From assembly GCF_004168365.1 (NCBI RefSeq), contig NZ_CP035704.1:1426001-1490000 (forward strand): DNA of 64,000 bases. Direction: 5' to 3'. Under the pieces are notes generated by a model. That model was not told where the DNA came from. It saw nothing but the letters and a program-made list of their open reading frames with translations, and did not search any database. The DNA comes from Pseudolysobacter antarcticus (lineage in GTDB: Bacteria; Pseudomonadota; Gammaproteobacteria; Xanthomonadales; Rhodanobacteraceae). The stretch's first letter is position 1, and each line of letters starts with the position of its first letter. Positions 26,001 through 34,887 of this stretch are shown here, piece after piece. Both the position numbers and the translations under genes were made by a program.

Positions 26001-26597
26001 ATGACGAGCAAAATCATCAAGAGCCTGTGTGTTTATTGCGGCTCCAGCATCGGCCGCACGCCGGCTTATGCAGAGCATGCACAAGCGCTCGGTCGCGCAT
26101 TCGCGCAGCGCGGCATCCGTCTTGTATACGGCGGCGCGAGCGTTGGCATCATGGGCGTGGTCGCCGATGCTGTGCTCGAGGCGGGCGGCGAGGTGATCGG
26201 TGTGATTCCTGCGGCGCTGGCCGACAAGGAGATCGCGCATCACGGCCTAACTCAATTGCATGTCACCAAATCCATGCACGAACGCAAGGCGTTGATGGCC
26301 GATCTAGCCGATGGTTTTATCGCGTTGCCGGGCGGCATCGGCACGCTGGAAGAAATCTTCGAAATCCTGACGTGGGCGCAACTCGGATTCCACGAAAAAC
26401 CCTGCGCGTTGTTGAATGTCGATGGCTACTACGATGCGCTCACGACGTTCCTCGATCACAGCGTTGCCGAAGCGTTTGTGCAGCCCCTGCATCGCTCGAT
26501 GCTGATCGTCGAGCGCGATGCCGACGTATTGCTCGATCGCTTCGCGAACTACGTGGCGCCGGCGGTCAAGAAGTGGGTTGGTCGCGAACAGACGTGA
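26001..26597 (+). CDS. LOG family nucleotide phosphoribohydrolase
   Basis: This 198-residue LOG family protein has the signature PGGIGTLEEIFE (about residues 111-122) and a Rossmann-like start, LCVYCGSS. MHERKALM supplies the Arg-Lys of the active site. LOG enzymes hydrolyse N6-substituted AMP (cytokinin nucleotides) or plain AMP to free base and ribose 5-phosphate. Many bacterial members act in nucleotide salvage. It follows the VOC gene by three bases. Confidence 0.92.
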   Translation: MTSKIIKSLCVYCGSSIGRTPAYAEHAQALGRAFAQRGIRLVYGGASVGIMGVVADAVLEAGGEVIGVIPAALADKEIAHHGLTQLHVTKSMHERKALMADLADGFIALPGGIGTLEEIFEILTWAQLGFHEKPCALLNVDGYYDALTTFLDHSVAEAFVQPLHRSMLIVERDADVLLDRFANYVAPAVKKWVGREQT

Positions 26598-26640
26598 ACC
26601 GCGACGAGATCGTTCGGCGTGTAGCAAATTGTCGGATAAA

Positions 26641-27522
26641 TCAGAACAACAGCGACGCCATCTTGCGCCGATAGCTGCCGACCAAGTCTTCGTCGTCGAG
26701 TATCGCGAACGCTGCCAGCAGGCGTTTTTTCGCGATGCCGTCGCTGAAATCGCGCTTCACGCGCAGGATGTGCAGAAACTGATCGAGGCCCGCGGCGGCA
26801 TCGCCACTCAGCAGCAGCCGTACGCCGAGCATGTCTCGCGCGGCGAAGTCGTCGGGGTTTTTTTCGACACGCGCCTGCAAGGTCGCGAGATCCGGCGCAT
26901 CTTTCAGCGCCTGTGCCAGGTCGAGCTGGCTGCGCAGACGTTTTGCTTTGCTGTCGGTGGAAAGATTTGCCGGCAAGGCATCGAGTTCGGCCTCGGCACT
27001 TTCGGTATTGCCGGCCTGCATCAGTGCGATGGCGAGATCGAGCTTGAGTTCGGATTTGTCCGGTTGCGCGGCGATTTCCTGCTGCAGCCGTGCGATTGTT
27101 TCCTCGACGGATTCGGCGGGAGTTGCAGCTTCCGGCGGTGCATCAGGATCATCGGCCAAGGTCGCATCGGCATCCGCGGCGACGATATTGTGGCGCGCAA
27201 GAAACTCGCGAATCTGGCCTTCGGGCAACGCGCCCATGAAACCATCGACCATTTGGCCGTCCTTGACCAGCACCACGGTCGGCAGGCTGCGAATGCCGAA
27301 CGCGCCGGCCAGCTGCGCTTCGACATCGGTATCGACCTTGGCGAGTTTTATCGCGCCGTTGAAATCCGCGACGATTTTTTCCAGCATCGGACCGAGCGTA
27401 AGACACGGCGCGCACCATGGTGCCCAGAAATCGACGAGTATTGGTTGCTGCAGCGATGCCTGCAGTACATCGGCTTCGAAATTGGCTTGGGTGGCGTCGA
27501 ATACAAGATCGAGTGGCGGCAT
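26641..27522 (-). CDS. CnoX/YbbN-like thioredoxin with TPR tail
   Basis: This 293-residue protein has an N-terminal thioredoxin fold (about 1-110) with WAPWCAPC as active site. A C-terminal helical, TPR-like region (about 140-293) ends with LGVRLLLSGDAAAGLDQFL. The layout matches CnoX (YbbN), a holdase that passes clients to GroEL. E. coli CnoX has lost the first cysteine, whereas both are present here, so redox activity is expected, as in other bacterial CnoX proteins. ATG 27522 is preferred to a TTG at 27579. It converges with the LOG gene. Confidence 0.88.
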   Translation of the reverse strand: MPPLDLVFDATQANFEADVLQASLQQPILVDFWAPWCAPCLTLGPMLEKIVADFNGAIKLAKVDTDVEAQLAGAFGIRSLPTVVLVKDGQMVDGFMGALPEGQIREFLARHNIVAADADATLADDPDAPPEAATPAESVEETIARLQQEIAAQPDKSELKLDLAIALMQAGNTESAEAELDALPANLSTDSKAKRLRSQLDLAQALKDAPDLATLQARVEKNPDDFAARDMLGVRLLLSGDAAAGLDQFLHILRVKRDFSDGIAKKRLLAAFAILDDEDLVGSYRRKMASLLF

Positions 27523-27605
27523 GACGGATTCCGGCGGAAGTGTGTCGCCAAGGATGTAGGCGATTGCCGGTGCGTTCAAGAGTTGTATTGTTGCGAAAGA
27601 TAAAT

Positions 27606-27633
27606 CGCCACTCCCGCTCGTGCGGGAATGGCG
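27606..27633. repeat. Short extragenic palindrome after the amidohydrolase gene
   Basis: The 28-base stretch from CGCCACTCCCGC to GCGGGAATGGCG folds into a near-perfect stem with a four-base loop. It lies 14 bases past the stop of the minus-strand amidohydrolase gene and may act as a terminator, although the following U-run is poor. It resembles the REP-like units elsewhere in the window. Confidence 0.55.
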
Positions 27634-27646
27634 AGAAAAACTCCTA

Positions 27647-29035
27647 TCAGTAACCCAGCAATTCCTCGCCTTGCGCGACCGACGGCGCAGTCACCTGCGC
27701 CTGCGTTTCGGGTGTGACTGCGTTGCCGTTATCCTTGTAGATCTTGCCGTCTTTCATGACGAAACTGACTTTTTGCATCAGCTTGATATCGTCCAGCGGA
27801 TTGCCTTTTACTGCGATCACGTCAGCGAAATAACCGGCCTTGATGCGGCCGAGTTTGTCGCTCTTGTGCAGCAATTCGGCGGCATGCGTGGTCGCAGCTT
27901 GCAGCACGTACAACGGCGGCATGCCGGCATCGACCATGTAGACGAATTCGCGCGCGTTTTCGCCATGCGGATAGACCGCTGCATCGGTGCCGAATGCGAT
28001 CTTCACCCCTGCCTTGTAGGCACGCCCGGCAGTGGCCTGAATCATCGGGCCGACCTGCGCGGCTTTGGCCGCAACTTGGGCCGGGTAATAGCCAGGAATC
28101 TTGGCTTTTTCCTCGACGTATTTGCCGGCGATGATGGTCGGCACATACCACGTGCCGTGTTCCTTCATGAGCTTCATGTCGGCATCGTCCATGAAGGTGC
28201 CGTGCTCGATCGAATCGACGCCGCCGATCACCGCGCGACGGATCGCTTCGGCACCGTGCGCATGCGCCGCGACGGTGAATCCGTAGTCGTGCGCAGCGGC
28301 GACTACCGCCTTGATTTCCTCGATCGTCATTTGCGCGTTATCGACGCTCGCGCTTTCATCGAGCACGCCGCCGGACGGCATGATCTTGATCAGGTCGGCG
28401 CCATCTTTGTAATGCTGGCGCACCGCTTTCCATGCTTCGTCGGCACCGTTGATGATGCCGTCCTTCGCGTGCGGGTCGCCCTGCAGATCGGCGCGATAAC
28501 CGTCGGTGCCGTCGGCGTGGCCGCCGGTGGAACCGATCGCGCCGCCAGCGGTGAAAATTCGCGGACCCGGCACGATGCCCGCGTTGATCGCGTTGCGCAG
28601 CGAGATCGAGGCGTTGTCGCCGTCACCGAGGTTGCGCACAGTGGTGAAGCCGGCTTGCAGGGTGCGTTGCGCATACACTGTGGAGCGGATCGCGTAGTCA
28701 GCAATATTCCAGCGGAATTGATCGGTGTAACCGGTCGGGCTGGTTTCGCCCGTGAGGTGGGTGTGGCTGTCGATCAGGCCCGGCAGGCAGGTGAGCCCCG
28801 GCGTATTGTGAATATTCGTCGCCATTTTGGTGGCATCTTCTTCTTTCATGTGCCCGGGCCGGACCTCCATGATCAGCTTGCCTTCGGTGATGATGGTGGT
28901 TTCACCGAGCATTTTTCCGGTATCGATATCGAGCAGGTTCGAACAGTAGAAAATCGTCCGTTCCGCGGCGCCCGCAGTAGCGGAAGCAAACAAGGCGGCA
29001 AGCGATACCGACAACAACAACGGGCGCAGCATCAT
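27647..29035 (-). CDS. Exported imidazolonepropionase-like amidohydrolase
   Basis: This 462-residue protein starts at a MM pair with GGAGG seven bases upstream. A signal peptide (MMLRPLLLSVSLAALFAS, cleaved near AGA) exports it. Metal-dependent amidohydrolase residues are visible: HxH in DSHTHLTG, a candidate carboxylated Lys in DLIKIMPSGG, histidines in AAHAHGAEA and IEHGTFMDD, and the late Asp in FGTDAAV. Exported members often act as dipeptidases or prolidases, which would fit the peptidase-rich content of the window, but the substrate is unproven. An AraC-family gene is divergent, 180 bases away. Confidence 0.9.
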   Translation of the reverse strand: MMLRPLLLSVSLAALFASATAGAAERTIFYCSNLLDIDTGKMLGETTIITEGKLIMEVRPGHMKEEDATKMATNIHNTPGLTCLPGLIDSHTHLTGETSPTGYTDQFRWNIADYAIRSTVYAQRTLQAGFTTVRNLGDGDNASISLRNAINAGIVPGPRIFTAGGAIGSTGGHADGTDGYRADLQGDPHAKDGIINGADEAWKAVRQHYKDGADLIKIMPSGGVLDESASVDNAQMTIEEIKAVVAAAHDYGFTVAAHAHGAEAIRRAVIGGVDSIEHGTFMDDADMKLMKEHGTWYVPTIIAGKYVEEKAKIPGYYPAQVAAKAAQVGPMIQATAGRAYKAGVKIAFGTDAAVYPHGENAREFVYMVDAGMPPLYVLQAATTHAAELLHKSDKLGRIKAGYFADVIAVKGNPLDDIKLMQKVSFVMKDGKIYKDNGNAVTPETQAQVTAPSVAQGEELLGY

Positions 29036-29214
29036 GGTGAATCCTCCGGCAAAGGGTTCGTGCATCATAACCGCGAGCACAGTGCGCGCTACTGGACGAA
29101 AGTAACGCTGAGCCGCAATCGCCACATGCTGCGCCGCTTTCGACAATCGGGTTCGTGCTGTTACACAATGTCGGTGCAATCGGTAATCACGCCGGAGAAT
29201 GGCACGTGTACGTA

Positions 29215-30288
29215 ATGGCAATTGATCCTGGAAATACTCAGACGTCCGCGGTGCGTCGAGGCAAGTCGCATGACCCACGCTTCACCGCAGCGATAATTCC
29301 CACCAACGCGCTCGATTGTCTGATGCAGATCGCCGAAGAACGCGGCGTGGCGACAGGTGCATGGTTCAACGGCCTTGCGCTCACGCGCGCGCAACTCAAC
29401 GATGCCGCAGTGCGCGTGTCGTATCGCGAGGCTAGCTTGATCATCAAACGCGCCATGCGTGCATTGGCGCAGAATTCGCTCGGCCTTGATGTCGGGCGGC
29501 GCCAGAGTGTCGGCACGTTCGGCGTACTGGGTTTGGCGATGATGACGGCGCGCACGTTTGGCGAATCGATGCAGATCGGCATCGAGAATCATCAAGTGGC
29601 CGGCTCGATGATGGAAGTCGGTTTCGATGTCGTTGATGCAAATTCCGTGGCGATGGTCGCCGAGCCGCGTTTCGTCGATGGCGAAATCCTGCCATTCCTG
29701 TGCGAGGAATTGTTCATCAGTTCGCTGATGGTCTCGCGCGCGCTGGTCGGGGCGAATTTTCATCCGCGTTATGTCGAATTCACATATCCGCAACCGGCCT
29801 GGGCGGACGCATATCGCGAGACATTCCAGTGCGAAGTGCGTTTCGACATGCCGCAGAATCGCGCGGTAATCGATACATCGTGGATGAGTTACGAATTGCC
29901 GACGCATCATCCGGTCAGCGCGCAACAGGCGCTCGGTTTATGCCGCCAGATGCGCGCGAACGTGGCCGGGCCGCAACCCGAAATCGTGGTCGCGGTGGAG
30001 CGCATGCTGCGCAGCCGCTTGCACGAAAATCCCACCGTCACCGAAGTCGCGCAAAGCCTGCATCTGACCGAACGTTCGTTGCGCCGTCACCTTGCCGCCG
30101 GTGGCCAGATCTTCCGCGATATGCACGATCGCATCCGCACCGAGCGCGCCCTCGAACTGCTGCGCGACGGGCGCCATACCGTGAGTGAAATCGGCAGCGT
30201 GATCGGCTTCAGCGATGCGCGCGAATTTCGTCGCGCCTTCAAACGCTGGACCGGGCAGTCGCCTTGCACGGTGCGCGAGATGCGTTAA
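29215..30288 (+). CDS. AraC family transcriptional regulator
   Basis: The protein has 357 residues, with an N-terminal Arabinose_bd-type sensing domain (about 30-215). The C-terminal double helix-turn-helix includes VTEVAQSLHLTERSLRRHL and VSEIGSVIGFSDAREFRRAF, then KRWTGQSP. This is the OruR/ArgR-like branch, which often responds to amino acids or lipids. A GTG at 29206, better spaced from GGAGA, may be the true start. Divergent placement from the exported amidohydrolase gene suggests it controls that gene. Confidence 0.9.
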   Translation: MAIDPGNTQTSAVRRGKSHDPRFTAAIIPTNALDCLMQIAEERGVATGAWFNGLALTRAQLNDAAVRVSYREASLIIKRAMRALAQNSLGLDVGRRQSVGTFGVLGLAMMTARTFGESMQIGIENHQVAGSMMEVGFDVVDANSVAMVAEPRFVDGEILPFLCEELFISSLMVSRALVGANFHPRYVEFTYPQPAWADAYRETFQCEVRFDMPQNRAVIDTSWMSYELPTHHPVSAQQALGLCRQMRANVAGPQPEIVVAVERMLRSRLHENPTVTEVAQSLHLTERSLRRHLAAGGQIFRDMHDRIRTERALELLRDGRHTVSEIGSVIGFSDAREFRRAFKRWTGQSPCTVREMR

Positions 30289-30379
30289 CGCAGGACGTCG
30301 CGCAATAAAATCGATAGCCAGAAGTATCCGTCACCCCAAATATTGGCCACCCGATAGCAGCCGCTACTCACAAATAGCC

Positions 30380-30406
30380 GTCATCCCAACGCACGCTGGG
30401 ATCCAG
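30380..30406. repeat. REP-like palindrome, left arm of second inverted pair
   Basis: A 27-base unit (GTCATCCCA to GGGATCCAG) is repeated in inverted orientation at 30465-30491 with about three mismatches. The pair occupies the 280-base gap between the AraC and protease genes, which holds no gene. It is a sequence variant (ATCCCAGC) of the unit at 6794. Confidence 0.8.
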
Positions 30407-30464
30407 CTCTTGAAGCATTTGCCGCCTTGTAAGCTGTCGATTTTTGCAGCAGGCCATGGCAGCA

Positions 30465-30491
30465 CTGGATCCCAGCCTACGCTGGGATGAC
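30465..30491. repeat. REP-like palindrome, right arm of second inverted pair
   Basis: Inverted partner of 30380-30406, 58 bases away. Both gene ends converge here (AraC gene on plus, protease gene on minus), the usual location for paired REP units. Confidence 0.8.
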
Positions 30492-30568
30492 GCCTTCTTA
30501 CGTTGTGATTTCGTTTGCATCCGTGCGTGCGGTCGCATTCATGCGCGCTACTGCATCCGTAAGCGCGA

Positions 30569-32446
30569 TTACGGCAATAAATCCTGCGCCAAAACCAGCG
30601 TGACCTGCCGTGGTATTCCCGCGCGTTGCGTCGCCAGCGTGATGGCGGTGCCGGCGGGGCGCTGCGCGACACGTTTCAGATCATCCAGGCTCATCGCGCC
30701 GGCGCGCACGCCATCAATGCTGGTCACAACATCGCCAGGTTCCAGCCCGGCGTCGGCCGCAGGGGACTTTGCTGCGACCGTGGCGATGACGAAGCTGTCG
30801 TGTTCAGTGCGATCGAATCCGAGTCCGCTGCGATCGCCCGGTGATAGCTGCGCGAAGTCACGGCCGCGCTCGAGAAAAATCTGGTGCTGGGCATAATCGA
30901 ACGTGACCGCGAATCGCGACAGGATGCCGTGGCCGATATTGCCCGCCAGTACGCTCGAGGCGAATTCGCCAGCCTTGGGCGCGGCGAATGTCGTGAGCGG
31001 TCTTGATACCGAGTAAGGCCCGAGCGAAAAACTGCGCAGACGGGTGAGGCTGTTGGCGGTTTTGCCGCCGACTCCGCGCGCCTGCACCGCCAGCGTCGCG
31101 CCGCTGGCAGCGATGCCGTGGGCAGCGGCAAATGGGCCGAATACGGTGAGTTCGCCGGCGTCGCCGCTGTCCAGCGAAAAACTGCCTTCGACGCCGTCCA
31201 CGCGCGCTTTTACTTGCGGTGTGCGATCGTCGAACACGATCGGCAATCGCACACCGCTGCCCTGGTAATGGAATGTGGCGCTGGGCACGAACGTGAGTTG
31301 CAGTCGATCGTAATCGATGCGCGTGGCGAAGCGCCGCAGCAGCTCATAACCGAGCAGGCCGGCGATCGGCGTGCGCGTGCCGCGATCGGTCAGCAATCGC
31401 GGCAGATCAACGATCAGAAAGCGTTGCTCCTGCAGCGTTACGGCGCCGAGTGTGTAGGCCTTTACCTGCGCTGTCTGCATCGATTGCACGGCTTCGCCGG
31501 CGCCGCGCACGGCCTGGTTGCCGGCGCCGGCGATACCGAGCTGGCGCGCCGCGTCGGGCGTGAGCAGATTCAGTCCACCAGTATCTAGGATGAACGGCAG
31601 CGGTGGCGCGCCGTCGATGCTGACGTTGACCAGGACTAGCCCAGCGTAGAGTTCAAACGGCACGATCGCGGAGTCGGCACCAGCTGCGATCTGCGCGTCG
31701 TGCGCGGACGAGATCGGCATGACGAAATGCGCATCGTCGGCGTGTCGGAGCACCGCGTAATGGCGCACGTGCGTGACGCTGTCGTATTGCGCCTCGCCAT
31801 TGCTGCTGCGCTGGGTGTGTGCAAGCAACACACCGGACTCGGCGCGGTAGTCGGAATAATACGTCGTGGTTGTGTCGCCGCTATCGCCGTGCTGCACCAC
31901 GCGATCGAGCAAATGGCTGCTCGCGTCGAGCCAGACCTCGAATGCCGCGCCGCCTTTCGGTGCGATGCGCAGGATCAGAAAATCGCGTTCGTGCTCGCGC
32001 TGGGAGGCGACGAATTCGAAACGTGCAGACTGCGCCGTCACCGCGTCGAACCAGCCGTTGCGCGCGATGTAGCGATCGGTCGGGGACTGGCGTGCGGTCT
32101 GCGCCGATTCGCGTATCGAGACCAGATTCTTTTCGTCGATAAGCCAACTGTGCCGGCCATCGAAACCCTCGCCGCTGCGCTCGCCTTCCATATCGTAGTA
32201 AGCGGCGGCGCGACCGTTGCGCAAATCCTGGCTGACCTGGGTGTGGCCATGTTGTCCGCCTTGGTCGGTATCCGCGTCGTAGTCGATTTCGGCGATGCCA
32301 TCCCACGCCGCGCCGCCGCTGGCTGCTTTCATCGCGGCGAAGATCGCGGAGGGATCGCGACTGGCGGTGCCGCTGACGTGCATCGCCGTGGGTGGGCTCA
32401 TGCTGAACATGGCGGCCATCGCGAATGTGGGGATCTTGCAAATCAT
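30569..32446 (-). CDS. Exported aspartyl protease with C-terminal PDZ domain
   Basis: This 625-residue protein starts at MICKIPTF, six bases after GGAGA, with a hydrophobic N-terminus as signal. Residues about 30-250 resemble lipoprotein-carrier-like exported proteins. Two retropepsin-type halves follow: FILDTGG (Asp about 288) with GLLGYELLRRF, and FSLDSGDAG (Asp about 426). A PDZ domain (about 530-610, ending with GLEPGDVVTSIDG) precedes the C-terminus. The two DTG/DSG motifs in one chain suggest a self-contained active site, where retropepsins normally dimerise. Periplasmic peptide cleavage is likely. It is divergent from the DUF2975 gene across an operator-like palindrome. Confidence 0.88.
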   Translation of the reverse strand: MICKIPTFAMAAMFSMSPPTAMHVSGTASRDPSAIFAAMKAASGGAAWDGIAEIDYDADTDQGGQHGHTQVSQDLRNGRAAAYYDMEGERSGEGFDGRHSWLIDEKNLVSIRESAQTARQSPTDRYIARNGWFDAVTAQSARFEFVASQREHERDFLILRIAPKGGAAFEVWLDASSHLLDRVVQHGDSGDTTTTYYSDYRAESGVLLAHTQRSSNGEAQYDSVTHVRHYAVLRHADDAHFVMPISSAHDAQIAAGADSAIVPFELYAGLVLVNVSIDGAPPLPFILDTGGLNLLTPDAARQLGIAGAGNQAVRGAGEAVQSMQTAQVKAYTLGAVTLQEQRFLIVDLPRLLTDRGTRTPIAGLLGYELLRRFATRIDYDRLQLTFVPSATFHYQGSGVRLPIVFDDRTPQVKARVDGVEGSFSLDSGDAGELTVFGPFAAAHGIAASGATLAVQARGVGGKTANSLTRLRSFSLGPYSVSRPLTTFAAPKAGEFASSVLAGNIGHGILSRFAVTFDYAQHQIFLERGRDFAQLSPGDRSGLGFDRTEHDSFVIATVAAKSPAADAGLEPGDVVTSIDGVRAGAMSLDDLKRVAQRPAGTAITLATQRAGIPRQVTLVLAQDLLP

Positions 32447-32487
32447 GGGAATCTCCGGCAGGGTGAGCGAACCCACACTTTAGGATA

Positions 32488-32514
32488 AAAGTTTATTGTT
32501 TAACAGTAAACTTT
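32488..32514. promoter_or_regulatory. 27-bp near-perfect operator palindrome
   Basis: AAAGTTTA at 32488-32495 and TAAACTTT at 32507-32514 are exact inverted arms, and the inner TGTTTAACA continues the symmetry. Twelve of thirteen base pairs match. It lies 12 bases before the ATG of the DUF2975 gene and 41 bases from the divergent protease start, overlapping the only AT-rich promoter-like sequence there. The XRE protein encoded downstream is the obvious candidate binder. Confidence 0.65.
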
Positions 32515-32526
32515 ATATACTTAACA

Positions 32527-33060
32527 ATGAATATTGATTGTGTTAGAGCCAAACGCATGGCGCGCTGGCTGCGTTACGCTGTTCTCTTGATGATGATCGC
32601 GACGGTGCTCGGCAATGTGCTCGTGGCATGGCCGGATACGCCGCAAGCGGCCGATGCGCGGATCGCGCTCACGACCCAGGTGCCGGAGGCGCTGGCCGGT
32701 CATCGCTGGCTTATCTTAATCGATAGTGTGGCCGTATCACTGATCCTGCTGCTGGGTTTGTATCGTTTGCTGCGGCTAATGCGTTTGTTCGAGCAGGGCG
32801 ATTTTTTCAGTCGCGCCGCGGCGTTGCATTTGCGCGCGTTTGCGCTTGCATTGTTGTTGAGCACGCTGGCAAGTTGCCTGATGCCGGGCCTGGAGCTTCT
32901 CATCGTGCGCCTGGCTGGGCTGGATGCGCCGACCTCGATCAGCTTCTCGATCGATAGCGCCGACATCTGGCTGATCATGATCGGTGCGGTGTTTTTCATG
33001 ATCACGTGGATCATGGGCGAAGCGCGGCAACTGGCCGAAGACAACCGGATGATCGTCTAG
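32527..33060 (+). CDS. DUF2975 family membrane protein
   Basis: This 177-residue protein has four predicted helices: WLRYAVLLMMIATVLGNVL, LILIDSVAVSLILLLGLY, a third around ALALLLSTLASCLMPG, and WLIMIGAVFFMITWIMG near the end. DUF2975 proteins are small four-helix membrane proteins almost always encoded next to a small XRE/YozG-type repressor, as here, four bases downstream. Their function is unknown. The ending GEARQLAEDNRMIV is typical of the family. The upstream palindrome suggests the pair is autoregulated. Confidence 0.88.
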   Translation: MNIDCVRAKRMARWLRYAVLLMMIATVLGNVLVAWPDTPQAADARIALTTQVPEALAGHRWLILIDSVAVSLILLLGLYRLLRLMRLFEQGDFFSRAAALHLRAFALALLLSTLASCLMPGLELLIVRLAGLDAPTSISFSIDSADIWLIMIGAVFFMITWIMGEARQLAEDNRMIV

Positions 33061-33064
33061 CGTC

Positions 33065-33301
33065 ATGGCCATCGTCGTCAATCTCGACATCATGCTCGCA
33101 CGGCGCAAGGTGAAATCGCGTGAGCTGGCCGCGCACATCGGCATCACTGAGCAGAATCTGTCGTTGCTGAAATCAGGCAAAGTTCGTGGCATCCGTTTCG
33201 GCACGCTCGAACGCATTTGCGAATATCTCGACTGCCAGCCCGGCGATCTGCTCGAGTTCCAGCCGGGCGGTGCGCAGGTGGAAGATACGGACGCGTTTTG
33301 A
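33065..33301 (+). CDS. Small XRE/YozG-type HTH repressor
   Basis: This 78-residue Cro/CI-type helix-turn-helix protein of the HTH_26 (YozG) type has the core KSRELAAHIGITEQNLSLLK (about residues 18-37). FGTLERICEYLDCQPGDLLEF completes the five-helix fold. It is the standard partner of DUF2975 proteins and lies four bases after that gene. It probably binds the 27-bp palindrome at 32488. The following 339 bases (33302-33640) hold no gene I can support. Confidence 0.9.
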   Translation: MAIVVNLDIMLARRKVKSRELAAHIGITEQNLSLLKSGKVRGIRFGTLERICEYLDCQPGDLLEFQPGGAQVEDTDAF

Positions 33302-33640
33302 TCCTCGCGCGAGCGCGCATCGCGATCCCGACGCTCGCCGAAATGGTTTTGCGACAAGCGCGGCCGCACATCCTGCGCTTGATGCTGCCATACCCGCCTG
33401 TCGGAACAACGGGCGTCGGCGCCGATGTCGCAGGAACATTTGTCTGACGCCGGGTTCTCCATACGCCCGCGCATCTTGTCCGCTTTGCCCCCCTCTCTGC
33501 CGCGTTGCCACCCTTTACGATAGTGAGGGTTTTGTTGAGACTGGCATTGCGTCGTCAGGTGGTGAGATCGACATGGCCTGCTCCAGGTGCGTGGCGTGTC
33601 GGGCTTGTGCGACGCAACCCTTTCGCTTTGGAGTTGCAAC

Positions 33641-34876
33641 ATGCGCAAGCTCGTTCTCGCCGCACTCGTCGTCACGCTCGCTGGCTGTGGCCGCGGCGCT
33701 GAAGAAATCAAGGCGCTGACCGCCGATGAATCGGCCTATCAGAAACATTTGCAGGAACAGCTGCTGGATGCCAAGCCGGGTAGCGTGATCGAGATTCCCG
33801 CCGGCAAGCACCGTTTCGATCGCGGCCTGACCCTGCGTGTCAACGGCGTCACGATCCGCGGTGCCGGCCAGGACAAATCCATTCTTTCGTTCAAAGGCCA
33901 GGTCGCCGGCCCCGAGGGTATGTTGGTCAACGCCAGCGATTTCACGATCGAGAATCTCGCGATCGAAGACAGCAAGGGCGATGGCCTGAAGATCAACGAT
34001 GGCGAGAACATCACGATTCGTGGTGTACGCGTCGAATGGACCGGCGGATCGCAGACCACCAATGGTGCGTACGGTATCTACCCGGTGAAAACGCGCAACG
34101 TGCTGATCGAGGATTCGATCGCGATCGGCGCATCGGATGCGGGCATCTACGTCGGTCAGTCGAACACCGTGATCGTGCGCCGCAATCGCGCTGAGCTCAA
34201 CGTCGCCGGTATCGAAATCGAAAACACCATCAACGCCGATGTCTACGAAAATACCGCGACCAAAAACACCGGCGGCATCCTGGTTTTCAACATGCCGAAC
34301 CTGTCGCAGCCCGGACATTCAACGCGCGTCTACAAGAATCACGCAGTGGCCAACAATACCGGCAATTTCGCCGCAAAAGGCGCAGCGGTCGCGAGCGTGC
34401 CGGCGGGTTCCGGTATCGTTATCAATTCCAATCCGCTGGTCGAGATTTTCGATAACGACATCGCCGACAACAAGACTGCCAACCTGATTATTTCGAGTTA
34501 TTTCTCGACGGGCTACATGAACAAATACGGCGTCGCGGAAAACTACGATCCGTATCCGAAGGGAATTTTCATCTACGACAATCGTTTCTCGGGCGGTGGC
34601 GATTCGCCGGACGGGCTCGACTTGAAAACGCTGAAGACCGCGATGTTCGGCATCACCGGACACTTCCCGAATATTCTGTGGGACGGTTACGTCGATACCA
34701 AAACTTTGGTTAACGGACTACCGCCGGCTGAGCAGCGCATCTGCATCCGCAACGGCGATACCGGTATCCTGAATGTCGACGGCCCGAACAAATACGACAA
34801 GCCAAGCACCGACATGGCGCCGTTCCAGTGCGAGCTCACCAAACTGCCAGCGGTCACGCTACCGGCCAAGGCGTGA
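33641..34876 (+). CDS. Parallel beta-helix lipoprotein (TIGR03805-like)
   Basis: This 411-residue protein starts at MRKLVLAALVVTLAGC, a lipoprotein signal with lipobox LAGC, seven bases after GGAG. The body is a right-handed parallel beta-helix with NosD-like turns such as FTIENLAIEDSKGDGLKIND, NVLIEDSIAIGASDAGIYVG and IEIENTINADVYENTAT. Family TIGR03805, as I recall it, is regularly encoded in a pair with TIGR03806, both exported. The same pair occurs here, with the next gene starting at or near this stop codon. The outer membrane or periplasm is the likely site. Its ligand is unknown. Confidence 0.85.
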   Translation: MRKLVLAALVVTLAGCGRGAEEIKALTADESAYQKHLQEQLLDAKPGSVIEIPAGKHRFDRGLTLRVNGVTIRGAGQDKSILSFKGQVAGPEGMLVNASDFTIENLAIEDSKGDGLKINDGENITIRGVRVEWTGGSQTTNGAYGIYPVKTRNVLIEDSIAIGASDAGIYVGQSNTVIVRRNRAELNVAGIEIENTINADVYENTATKNTGGILVFNMPNLSQPGHSTRVYKNHAVANNTGNFAAKGAAVASVPAGSGIVINSNPLVEIFDNDIADNKTANLIISSYFSTGYMNKYGVAENYDPYPKGIFIYDNRFSGGGDSPDGLDLKTLKTAMFGITGHFPNILWDGYVDTKTLVNGLPPAEQRICIRNGDTGILNVDGPNKYDKPSTDMAPFQCELTKLPAVTLPAKA

Positions 34877-34887
34877 GCGAAGAAAAA

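Noticed and set aside
24822-26243. 473-codon minus-strand open frame across three plus-strand genes
   Set aside because: It runs antisense over the secreted protein, VOC and LOG genes, which all have clear family motifs. High GC makes such shadows common and the translation shows no domain.
33186-33719. Plus-strand frame with CSRCVACRACA
   Set aside because: The cysteine cluster is suggestive, but the frame overlaps the XRE gene and the beta-helix lipoprotein in another frame and has no good start.
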